Source: Diaporthe sp. PMI_573 (taxonomy: Eukaryota; Ascomycota; Sordariomycetes; Diaporthales; Diaporthaceae). From it: DNA of 64,000 nt. The DNA is taken from NCBI GenBank assembly GCA_021399435.1, contig JAJTUP010000002.1, positions 2,914,001 through 2,978,000 on the forward strand, written 5' to 3'. Positions 1-10,303 of this stretch are shown here, one piece after another (the first letter of the stretch is position 1; the number at the start of each line of letters is the position of its first letter). The notes under the pieces are model-generated. The model was not told the origin of the DNA. It saw nothing but the letters and a program-made list of their open reading frames with translations, and did no database searches. The position numbers and the translations under genes were made by a program.

Positions 1-3000
1 ATCCATTCAAGCACGTCCCGTTTTCGGGAAAGCCTGTTCTAGGCCGTCGACGATTCCTGCCCTACAAGACACCAGTTTGCAGGGAGGCTGGACAAATGTC
101 AAAGATTCTTTTGGGAATGCTTGGGTTTTGATGTCATTGAGACCGTAGGCGGGCACGCCTAGGGAAGACCCGCCGAATCAAAGTCGGGAAGCCTCACGAG
201 TGGGAAAAGTCGTGTAGCAGCTCACACGTGGCCGTCACACAACAGCCCCGGCTTGAAGCGCAACACGAAGCACTTACTTCATGGCTCCTTCCAGCAGAGG
301 CTCAGGATCATGTCCGACAAGTGCTGAGAAGCACAACGGGGCACACCATACCGAAACTTGAAGCTCCGATCAAGGGACATCCGAATCAGGCCCTAGGGTC
401 AGACATCTTCATGACCCGCGTGAACAGGTGTTCATGCTGTGCTCCGATACACAGAAATGCTGCTGATCTTTCCTGCCCTGGAATCATCTGGAATTCGGTC
501 GCGTCACATGCAGGAGAACGTACCTCTCAGTGAATGAGTACGCGAGCCATTGGGCCAGGATTCGGTGACTGATAGTAGTCGACGTTCAACCTTGGCGGTG
601 ACGTGCTAGCTAAATTCACGGCTGTGGGTTGCTTTGTCGGCTTCAGGTCCCTCCCCCCGTCGGCGCCGCCCAGACGTAGATACTCTGGTCAGGGAGAAAG
701 TAAAGGCCTTCGACGGTGGGTAGCTGGATTCCACGGGGATGGGCAGGTCCTCAAAGTCTTAGAGGTCCGCCTTGGCCTGTAGCTTTCCACAGCTCATCTG
801 AACCCCCTTCGTCTCACTGCCAGAGGTTTGTGGTCTTTTACAAACTGTAAACAACGCTGAATCGGCTGGGTAAAGCCATGACGCTCATTAAAATGAGAGC
901 ATATGCCAAAACCTGGCCGATAAAATGTTTCGCGGACGATTTCCTGCTCTTCAGTCCCTCTCTGCCTGAGGTTGTCTCGACACGCGTCAGTGTAGACAGG
1001 CAACCTTTATAAATCAGACTTCCTTAAGATCAAACGCAGGTTCCTCCAGTCCTTGATTAGGCTTATGCAAATGTTTCCAAGCTGTCTTAGATATGGGATG
1101 TACCAGGACATGTTATAAGCTTGTAATTGCGGTTAGCCGGCCGCATCTCGTCAGGCCATTCAGAAAGTAACCTCTTGCTAGAAAGTGCGAGGCCGTGCCG
1201 GCGGATATTCCTGCCGGCGGATACTCTTGCCGGCGGGCCGAATCTTCCACTGCGTTGGCGTCATGGCCTAGAGAGCCTTATATTAAGCCATTTCTCAGAA
1301 CCGAATATAAGAGGAACGAATCCTTCGGAAGACCACTCGGAGGCGTCATGTAGGGCAACTTTGCTTTCTTCTAACTAGGAAGCGTCCGTATCAAGTGCAC
1401 ATCACCGAAAATAACACGAGAAGATTATCTTCGAAGAGCTTATCGCATAGGATTTCTCTTCCACATTCGGCCACCTACAGCAGGCTTTCTCGTCCCCCAA
1501 GGGATTCTCTACAGATAGGACGCAGGGTATGGTGATGAAGAACAGGCCCGGGCTCAGCTCCACGCATTGATCGAACTTGTCTCTTCCTCGATGTGCTTCA
1601 GTGGTGGATGGCGGCCTCTTTTGAACCTCGAACGTCGATGTGTCTACCATCCGGCCCTGATGCCTTTCGATACTTCGAAACTATGACATAGTGGTGTGTT
1701 GACAAGGTTGAAGCGATATCACCAGCTGTTCGGTACTTGGCACGCAAACTACGTCGTTAGCGTGATCCTGATCTTTTGGGTGCCTGTCGGCGACATCAAA
1801 CCACCCTCCAGCATGCCCTGGAAGTTCCCCACGATTGTGCCTCGCTGAGGGGATGGGTCCGTGGTTTTCGTGCTAAGTGGGCTCTCTACACCAATTCCTG
1901 ACTCATAAGTGCGATGAGAAGAAGTATGCCCAAGTCGAAAGCTGCATGGCCTACATTTTCCAACAACATTTGACTCACGGAGACGGTGGGATGCTAACGA
2001 AAGAAGGAAATTATACCCATGTGGAATTGTCTCGCTTTCACCTTGCCAGCGTCAGCTTCTCGTTTGGCAGAGTTTCGGTGTGTATCATGCGCTATGATGA
2101 TACCCCTTCGTCGTTCCACTGAGGCCGTGTGGATGAGATCAAAGCGTGCCTCTCGCGATTCCGGAGGGTGGTAGACTCGAGTAGGGGTTCGCAGCAAGGG
2201 CCGCTGATCCAACCAGCTCTTCCTCACGAGGCCAGAAGAAACAGACAGAGAAAGTCAAGGGAGTTGAGACGACCTCGGCATTACCAGGTGCACTTGATAG
2301 AACGGCGCTTTTATGATCGCCACTTACCAACATTTCGCACATCAGTGGGCCAAAAGCCACCGGTCTATGGCCGACGACTTCGCCACAACGTCAGGAGCCG
2401 TATGTGGGAGGGTCTCCAACAGGGCTTGCTTCAGACTCGAATGACAGGGTCGTCATAGCCTTGGTATAGCGACCCAAAGGCCCGGGTGTGTTATGGTGCT
2501 AGAGGATGAATGTACGCTGAACATGGTGTGCGCAGGCCGCTCGCCTCACTTTAAGTCATGACTTTCATGTCGCGAGCACTTTTCCCACGAAAATGCTATA
2601 GAGCCCCTGGTTTTATCTCAGCCCTGCCTCAATCTCCGTAGTCGTCTCGCGCTCGCTATCGATTCAACCGGCCTTAAAAGTATTGGGAAGCTACAGTAAG
2701 CACTGGCATTTGAGCATCGTTGCCCGGCGAAACAGCCGAGATGGTCATGCATCAGGGTGGCGTGGCGGTGAACCATGAGAAGCTTTCATGATGCGCACGG
2801 TGGAACCTGACTTGGGCATGATTTTCCCTGGGTCCCTTCAGTGTTCTCGATGATGTGATCCCCGGACAACCGGAGGACTGGAGTCTCATCTGAGCATCTT
2901 CCTCAAGGACCCCTTTTCCACTTTTCCAAAGAGACACTCCTCCACGGAAAAAATTGCCCCGAGACCGGTTATAGGAACAACTTGTGTCAGGCGAGAATTG

Positions 3001-5083
3001 CGGAGCGAGCATCTGCAAAGTCGAGTATCAAACAAGTGGGCAGTGTTCTCCTGAATACTACTAAGTAGTTAGTCAGTATGGCTAGGCATAGGCAACCAAC
3101 GCTGCGAAGTTGCTCAGCTTGTCCTTAGGCTTCAGGGGTGTGGCCTGTCACCCGTCTCGGCTAGACTTTCGCGTCAGAGAAGTGCGGGCGGCGGCGGCCA
3201 ACGGCGGATTTTCGGCCGGCGGCAATGCTCGCTCTCCTCCACCTGGTTGCAACATGCACTCATTCGGTGAGCCACACAATTCGAACGACTGTTTCCCAAC
3301 GACATGCATCAATTTCCCGTTGTGGAACGTCTGGGCTCCATGATTTCCGGTTTGAGGCGTCCGTCCTCTCATGACCATGCCGAGATGGACTTGGCTCTCT
3401 CTCCTTGCTGGGCGACTCCGCGGACGGGCTCTTGTCTGTTTCTTCTTCTTCCATGTTGCAGTCACTGCTGAGTGAAACAAAGGGTCGATTTCTTCTTGAA
3501 TGGCCAATCGCCGTCATGAGTGCGCGTTTGACCAGCCCTCATATGCGTAGGGCTAGAGACAAGCCATGGAGGCACTGTCAAATGGCGCGGTGCAACCTTG
3601 AGCACCTCGGGACGGGAGCCAAGTAAATTTAGAAGCGGCATTGGGACTAATTGTCTGCCGGGACGAACAGCATGATGGTAGCAAATGTGTAAACCACGTA
3701 GTAGGCACACCAATTTCCGTAGTTTGAACCACGAGATATAGCCCGCCGTTGCGTTCATTAACGTCTGATCCTGGCAGACCTGCGGGAACCTGCATTGCGG
3801 TCTGCAGCCAGGCAAGGTGTCCAAGTTTCCTGACAAGCTTCTGCCGAGCGGAGAAGCCATTGCTTCGACTCTTGTACTAGCTGAAACGGCTGTGATGGTG
3901 GTGATGTGTGATCCCTGCGTGGGCCTCAACCGGCCGAGCTTCAGGCTCTTGGGAGGGCGTCATATTAGAGCCGCTAGACAGGGCAGCTCCGCACGAGCCG
4001 ATAGGAGTGCTCCCCAGATCTCGGGACCCACGGCGTGTCAATAGTAAAAATAGGCATGCCCGGAAGGCGCCCGCCCCCTAGGTGCTTTTGGAATACCGAC
4101 GCCAGATCTTCTAGTCGCTAGATCTACCAGTCCCCTGTTGCACATCTGGGATCTCCTGCCTACCCTGGCAAAAGTCGGTCTTAAGCTTGATTCAACAGGC
4201 TGGGCTGATGGAGCTTTGGCAGTCCATCCACTGCACTCTGGAACGGGCCACCTAGCCTGTCGTTGGACTCTCTTGTGTTTGAATCCTGATGCGAGTGGCT
4301 GTCCCGCGCCCTTGGCCGTGAGCACAGACATGCAACCGTCGGTGTCATGGGCAGATGTCTGTTCGCTGTGGTTGCGTCGGTGGCAGAACTGGTACTATGG
4401 ATTGAGTTTTGGGTTTCCCAGCTAGGCGGGCAGCGGTACCGATTCTCTAGGTGTCGCCCTTGGCGATATTTCCCCCTCTCCCGTACGAATAGAGACTCCC
4501 ATCATGATGATGGCTGTGCTGGTGCGGAGAGCAGCATCTGTATCAGGTCTTGCGGGGACAGTTTCCAATACCAGCGCCTGCCGCTGGCACCTTGCACCCC
4601 GGCGCCCGGATGAGGCGTGAGAATCCCGGAGAAAACATCTGAAGTATTATTTTTCCCTGTTTGGGGCGGAGCTACTAATCGCAAGGCGAAGATCAGACCT
4701 CGACTCCAGCAAGACTAAACAGATCCGGCGCTGGATCCAAACACGGATGAACTGTGACGGTTGTGCCCAACATCGCTTCGTCTGAGCCATTGTTGAGACG
4801 GTGTTCGAAGGCTGACAGCATGCAATACAAGAAGCCAAGCCATCCTGGTCAGCCTTGAGATGAAAGTTAGATAAAGCGGCAGACTTTCCCACCAACCTTT
4901 GCTGTCACCGATGGTTCTGCAGCCTCATCAGGTTTTGTTCTAAGTTTCTCATCCGTTCTTTTTCTTCCCCTTCATACTTGTCTTTGAGCCGGCTCAAATA
5001 CTTCAGGGTCGCTGGTTCCACCCTCCTTTCGTTAGTCTTTAATCACAGAGAGGCTGCCCAACCAACATACCCCAACAGCCAAA
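1..5083. other. Gene-free left flank
   Basis: I find no supportable gene. Open frames on both strands are short, mostly lack a proper ATG context and resemble no family. The composition is mixed, with no obvious tandem array or terminal repeats. The last 100 bases (about 4970-5083) are pyrimidine- and A-rich and read like the leader of the following gene. Old transposon sequence too decayed to recognise by eye cannot be excluded. Confidence 0.5.
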
Positions 5084-6733
5084 ATGCGTGGTATCAACCT
5101 CGTCCTCGCCCTCGCCCTCACAGGCCCCGGGCTCGCTGGCCCGACACGTCGTGGATTTGGAGCTCTCGTTCATAGGCAGGCCAACGACACAGCTACGCCG
5201 CCTCCACCTCCTGCCGCCGCGTCCGGTGCACCTGACGCTCCGCCACCTCCTCCTGAAATCGCTGTAAGAGTACCCCAGTCCGGTTCCCGAGTCTCACCAG
5301 GCTCTCTGGTATCTGATGGGCAACGGGGCTTTTGGAAGAATCCCGAGGAGCCCCAGAATCCCATTGTCATTAGACAGCCTCGGGAGCTGTCCAGAACCAC
5401 CGTCGTTAAAAAGTGACGAAGTTGACTGACTTGTGTTCTTGAAGGCCTGTCCTCCTCCTCCTCCCCCAGCCGCGGAGGGAGCCGCAGCCGCTCCCCCACC
5501 GTGAGTGTCCCCTGTCCGAAGGGTCCACAGATTTTCTGCTCTTCGTGGATGAAGTTGGCCTGAACTGCCTTGAGAGCAGTCAGCCTGGATGGATCCGTCC
5601 TTCCAGGATTCGTTTCCAGTGCCTCTCGCTAACACGGAGTCATATAGACCTGGTCCTCCTCCACCGCCCCCAGGTGCCTCTGGAGCTCCTCCACCGTAAG
5701 CCTCGCCTCCAGCTTTCACATTTATGGCCGGCACGAATCAAGGCTGACGTATGAGTTCTTAGACCTCCTGATGCTGCAGCAGCGCCGCCACCGTGAGACA
5801 TGCTCCGTCAAAAACTCCGGCGTTTCGAAGAAGCCCAAGCAAGAAGCCGACTAACATGGAACAGACCACCGGCCGCCGCTTCAGGTGCACCACCGCCACC
5901 GTAAGCATGCTTCCGATTCTTTTCTTTTGTCGGTCCAGCGGCGTGGATGGATATGACTGACCTTTGAAGACCTCCTGCCGCCGCAATGCCGCCCCCGGCA
6001 CCGTAAGCATGCTTGCATTTGTTAATATTTATTCCTGTCACATATCAACGCTGACTTCTGAATCCCTAGGCCTGCTGGTGCCGCAGCAGCGCCGCCACCG
6101 TGAGTGTTTCCCGTCTCGAAGTATCCACAGACGATCTGCCTTTCAGACGAAGCCGGCCTTTGCAGCCTCAGGAGTGCTGCGGCCTGGATCCAGTCCTTGC
6201 ACGCTTTCCCTCGCCAATGACGCTCGCTGACCCGGTGTCATACAGACCTGGCCCTCCCCCAATGCCTCCTCAAGCGTAAGTATACTCACAATTGTCCACA
6301 CTAGGCGGCCTAGCGCGTGAATGGACGTGGCTAACCTTTGAAGACCCCCGGCTCCTTTGAACGCACCTATGCCGCCGTAAGTGATTCCATTCATATGCTT
6401 TCCCCGTACCTACATACAACTGACCTTTTCAGCCCCCCCAATGCCTCAGGGCAACCTATGCCGCCGTATGTACATTTCCGCCTGTCGGTCCGTGGACGAC
6501 TGTTATTAACCCTTTAGACCTCCCAATGCTTCAGGGGCACCTTTGCCACCGTATGTACATTTTCACTTGTTATTGAGACGTGGACAAATGTAACTGACCC
6601 TATCAGACAACCTGCAGGCCCTGTATGTCCCCCTCCAGCTCCTCTCGCTGAGGGCAAGGGCAAGGGCAAGGCTAAAGCCAGAGTCAGAGCCCGACGGTGG
6701 TCAGCTGAGGTTAGAGACAGTCTCAACATTTGA
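5084..6733 (+). CDS. Secreted-looking Pro/Ala-rich repeat protein encoded by micro-exons
   Basis: Predicted 222-aa protein from 12 exons: 5084-5263, 5445-5500, 5648-5695, 5763-5792, 5865-5900, 5970-6002, 6070-6099, 6246-6275, 6344-6376, 6433-6465, 6518-6550, 6607-6733. Seen: the ATG follows an A-rich leader (CAAA-ATG). The N-terminus is a likely signal peptide with a hydrophobic VLALAL core, then a dibasic Arg-Arg at residues 22-23. Each internal exon encodes one Pro/Ala-rich unit (such as PPDAAAAPPP, PPAAASGAPPPP, PPNASGAPLPP). The last exon adds a basic Lys/Gly/Arg tail ending in SLNI. There are two cysteines, one in exon 2 and one in exon 12. Every intron has GT(A/G)(A/T)G-type donors, an AG acceptor and mostly a CTGAC or CTAAC branch-like site; introns 2-11 are all phase 2 and the joined frame has no stop. 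No family is recognised. Wall, surface or secreted function is inference from the signal peptide and composition. Certainty is good for the architecture and low for function. Confidence 0.8.
5501..6606 (+). repeat. Duplicated exon-intron units inside the micro-exon gene
   Basis: Repeat similarity extends from the exons into the introns. Introns 2 (5501-5647, 147 nt) and 7 (6100-6245, 146 nt) are the two long ones, and their last 23 nt differ at four positions. Introns 5 and 8 share a 27-nt 3' end with five mismatches, all transitions. Introns 3 and 6 resemble each other over their 3' halves and lead into exons 4 and 7, which differ at 4 of 30 positions. Introns 5 and 6 start with the same 12 nt, and introns 10 and 11 with the same 11 nt. 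This points to amplification of genomic exon-plus-intron blocks rather than repeat growth within one exon. Confidence 0.75.
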
Positions 6734-8570
6734 GACCTCCAACCTGGAATGAGTGAAGTGGACTTGACGGCTTGCATGTGGGTTTGTGATGTTGGGGAGG
6801 GTCTGTTCTGTAATCATGATAAGTCCGGATGATTGGTTGAATGATGAGTAGTGATGTATAGCTGGGATTATTGGTTACAATCGGCTAGTCCCGAGGCTGG
6901 CTCTCGAGACTAGCTATGCATAGTTGGGTTTTGTTAATGATTATTTTTTTTTTGAATATAACAGTTATTACATCTATAGTAGTTTCTCCTCTGGTGTCTG
7001 ACTCTTAACTGGGCGAGATGAGACTCACCCAAGTAGCTGGTCCACTAGAGGCAGCATCTAGCCCCTGAGACAGTCCTCACGTCTAATAGCAATGAGGGCA
7101 CAAGTTGACTGCAAAGAATTGTTGATTAAAAGTTATAGTTATCTAACTAAAAGAAAGAGAAGGGGAGCAAATCTGCGAAATGATATTGTGGAGGTTTTGT
7201 AAGCCATGTGAGTGTATGTGCCAAATGGGGCCCACTGGCAATTGGCTGCGTGTGGCCCGTGCGCCCACACACTCTAGGATTTAAACCTTGCCCCTCCGAT
7301 TCCTGACAGCTCCCTTCCTTAGAGAGAAGGTATCGCCGACTTAACTTCAATTGACATATCAAGGACCGTTGCCTTGTCTCTGTATCCCCTCTCGTGACAG
7401 GTCCGTTTAACACATTTAAGTGGTTTTGTTTTTAATTCCTTATATATAATATTATTAAGTAGTACAGAGCTATTAGAAAGTAGTCAAGCGAATAGTTTGG
7501 CTAAAATAGAAAATACTAATAGTAATGTTATATAAATCTTCTATCCCTCTAGATATATAGCACTATTATTAGATATTTAGATCTCTAAAAAATGATATTA
7601 GAAAGATATTAAAGGGCAAGAGGAAATAGGTAGGTTTTAAGGTACTGCTAGAGGAGAAGCATACGCAGATAAATAAAGCCATTGTCAACTTGATGCATAA
7701 GCTTAGGGCTAAAGAGTAGTCAGAAGGCTGATCCGACAGCAGATAGACTAATAAATAGTTGATGAAAAAAATATAACGTGGCCAAAGCCCAAAGCTTTTT
7801 AAGCCCTTATGTTTGTTGGAAGGTTCCTTCCTTCCTTCTCTCTTTTCTTACCTAGGTACTTAGGTAGCGTGTACCGGGTGGATGCTGGATAGCCGATTGA
7901 ATTTCTCGACAAGGAAGTTCTCCCGATGATTTGACCTAAGGCTGGACAACTTGAAGAGAAAGTACCTTCAAGCAATCACCTCTCTGTACTTTGATTTTCT
8001 CTATTCCTTGATTACAACTGGGCTTTCACCATTGAAACTACCTGGACAATCTTCTCTCAGCTCAGTATCAACGAACGGTCACTTGCACTGAATTGGTTCA
8101 TGTTCTGGAAATGTTCTTTCCTGACAAGCTACTGGCAATCTATTAGCCGTCAATTACAACACAGACTGCTGCCTATCTTGGAGACCTTTATACACAGATG
8201 ACACTGGAGCCCTTCCCATGGTTCCATCGCTTGAACCAGACGTCTACTATGGGTTTATGTGCCCACGCACCAAGAAAAAGAAAACCCCCACCCCCACTGC
8301 AGCTCTCACAAAAGGTTACGAGTTCCCTTTGGGGAATACACTTGGGCTTGTCAGGCAACTGCTCACATTGCGACGCAATTCGTCTCACTTCACTGAGCAG
8401 AATCAGAAATTTGTAGAACTCTTCAAATATACTCTTGAAGGCAGTGAGATCCCTATTACATATAAAATCATCAAATACGTATGTAGCTTATGGTCAAGAC
8501 CTCGAAGACTACTGCTAAAATGGCCGGATAACGTGAGCCAGCCTTCCCTTCGTCATCCACCGCCTTCAAT
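6734..8570. other. Intergenic region with AT-rich island
   Basis: No gene is supported. About 6734-7000 is presumably the 3' flank of the micro-exon gene. About 7415-7800 is strikingly AT-rich with many TA steps (such as TTATATATAATATTATTAAG) and frequent stops in all frames, as expected of an old repeat mutated by RIP; no transposon ends were found. A CCTAGGTA-type motif lies at 7849-7866. An open frame on the plus strand from about 8218 runs into the antisense of the next gene and is not credible. Confidence 0.5.
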
Positions 8571-10303
8571 TCATAGTGCCGCCTTGCCCCGAGACTCAAA
8601 CGGCAGTGCCAACACCAACAGGCCTGCTGCTATAAATAACGCGCCCGAGGTGTACACGGGCGCGGCAGTCTCCAGATTGGCAAACATTGCAATAATCGGC
8701 GCCATAATACCAAAGATACGGTTACTGGTAGCAGTCAAGGCATTGCCTGTGCCTCTCTGCGGTGTCGGGAAGAGTTCCGGGGTGAAGCCATAGAGGACGG
8801 CGTACATAATGTTGCTTGCGAAGTTCCAGACGCAATTCCACGCAAGCAGTGTATCCGAGCTGAGCGCCGTGGTGCTCCCGTACAAGAAGACGCCCGTGAG
8901 GACTGTGCTCAGGCTGAGGGCTCCCTTCCGGCCGAACTTGGGCAACTCCACCAGGACACCACCGAGAAGGGCTCCTGGAACCCCCAAGACCGCTATGATA
9001 AGGCTGTTGCGGTAGGTGATATACGTTGAGCCGTCACCGAAATCCGCGCCACGCGTCGCCTGAATATAGGGCAAGAAAGCGTTGTAGAGCGGGTAGCCCA
9101 GCCCGATGAAGGCCCAAACGGCCATGATGATCCCCGTGGAAAGCGCCATCTTTCGTGTTCCGAAAAGCGGCCTGACTCGGCTCAGGCTGACGTTTTCCAG
9201 GCGTCGTTTGACGGCGGCCGAGGCGCTGGTCTGAGGCACATAGCCATCCGGCTCGCAGGCCTTCAGGTCCTCGATGGCCAGAGTGCACACATCCGAGCGT
9301 CCGTTTCGCCGGGCCACCTCGTGAACGACCCGAACAGCTTCCTCGTCGAGCCCCTTGCCCATCAGATACTTGGGGCTCTCGAAGATCGTGAAGCAAATGA
9401 ATCTGATGGCGAACATGATCAAGGTGATTCCACCCATTGTGATGACAAAATAACGCCACCCCATGTTTTCGCCGCGCGTGCATTCCTCGTCATCCTGCTG
9501 GCATGTTAGATTACCGAGCAAGGGCCAGGCGATCAGCGTGGCCACCACCTGGGCGATCGCCCAGTCGATGCTGAGAACGGTGAGGAGATACTGGTGGCTC
9601 GCAGGGAGGAACTCCAAAAAGATGGCGCTGTCGACGGGCAGGTTGCCGCCGACGCCGAAGCTCCAGAAAGCCGCGAAGACCCCGATGGCGGCAAAGTTGG
9701 GGGAGCCGGCCGCGATCATGCCCCAGACGGCCGCAGCCCCTAGGGTGGCGTTGAAACCGATCTTGCGCCCGAAGATGTCGCATCCGAAGCCCCAGAATAT
9801 GGCACCAGCAAGGAGCCCGATGTTCTGAGAGAGGCTGAGGAGGGGCGGCCGGGGGGCATTGAATTCGTTCGCGACGGGCGTGAGAATAAGCGAAGTCACA
9901 ATGGGCCACAGGTTGTCGGAGGCCCAGCCGAAGCCCACGACGATGAAGAGCTGCCTTTTGGATTGTCAGGAAGATTTTCACATTCAGCAACATTTGGGAA
10001 TACGCGGACCATTGGTACCATCCCATACCGATGTCCTGGATCTTTTTCGCAAATGGGCTTGGTCAGTCTCGCCACATTTTGGTCGGGCTAGAACACAGAT
10101 TCTAAACTTGCAGCTCGGTTCAAGACCCTGGCCTTGGCCTCGTACACCGGATCAACCTCTCCCTTGGGAATGGCAGCCGCATCGTCGATGCCTATACCGC
10201 CGTCGTCGCTACCTGTGCTGTTCTGCAGGTACGTCGCCTCCTGCCCCTCATCTGTTTTCTTGTCATCCATGTTGGTACCGCGGCTCTTGTCAATATTCGT
10301 CAT
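8571..10303 (-). CDS. MFS transporter, sugar/SVOP-like
   Basis: Predicted 535-aa integral membrane transporter from three exons: 10303-10112, 10041-10010, 9954-8571. The join restores the family block IQDIGMGWYQWQLF followed by GFGWASDNLWPIV, which fixes both junctions. Intron 1 uses a GC donor (GCAAGT) and intron 2 a weak GT donor (GTCCGC). Seen: motif A as GFGCDIFGRK, a FESPKYLMG variant of the sugar-transporter PESP motif, a central hydrophilic loop and a C-terminal half with TPELFPTPQRGTG. Hydrophobic segments run along both halves. Family knowledge: fungal proteins of this type sit in the plasma membrane and move small organic solutes by H+ symport; the substrate is not known. The start is the first in-frame ATG, giving a polar 50-60 residue N-terminus. 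The gene is divergent from the phosphatase 2.4 kb away. Confidence 0.88.

Noticed and set aside
5084..6733. Micro-exon gene as a Kex2-processed fungal RiPP precursor
   Set aside because: The repeats lack the Lys-Arg cleavage sites that separate core peptides in such precursors, and no modification enzymes lie nearby.
7261..7320. GGTTTAAATCC-like T-loop on the minus strand, as a possible tRNA
   Set aside because: No matching acceptor stem, D-arm or anticodon arm could be folded around it.
8218..8793. 191-codon plus-strand frame
   Set aside because: Its 3' half is the antisense of the MFS transporter's C-terminus and its 5' half has no family resemblance.
9034..10026. Arg/His-rich minus-strand frames within the MFS transporter
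   Set aside because: They are out-of-frame readings of a GC-rich gene whose correct frame carries all the family motifs.
10006..10112. MFS transporter as a frameshifted pseudogene at its 5' end
   Set aside because: Two short introns (one GC-AG, one with a weak GT donor) restore the conserved IQDIGMGWYQWQLF block without any frame repair.
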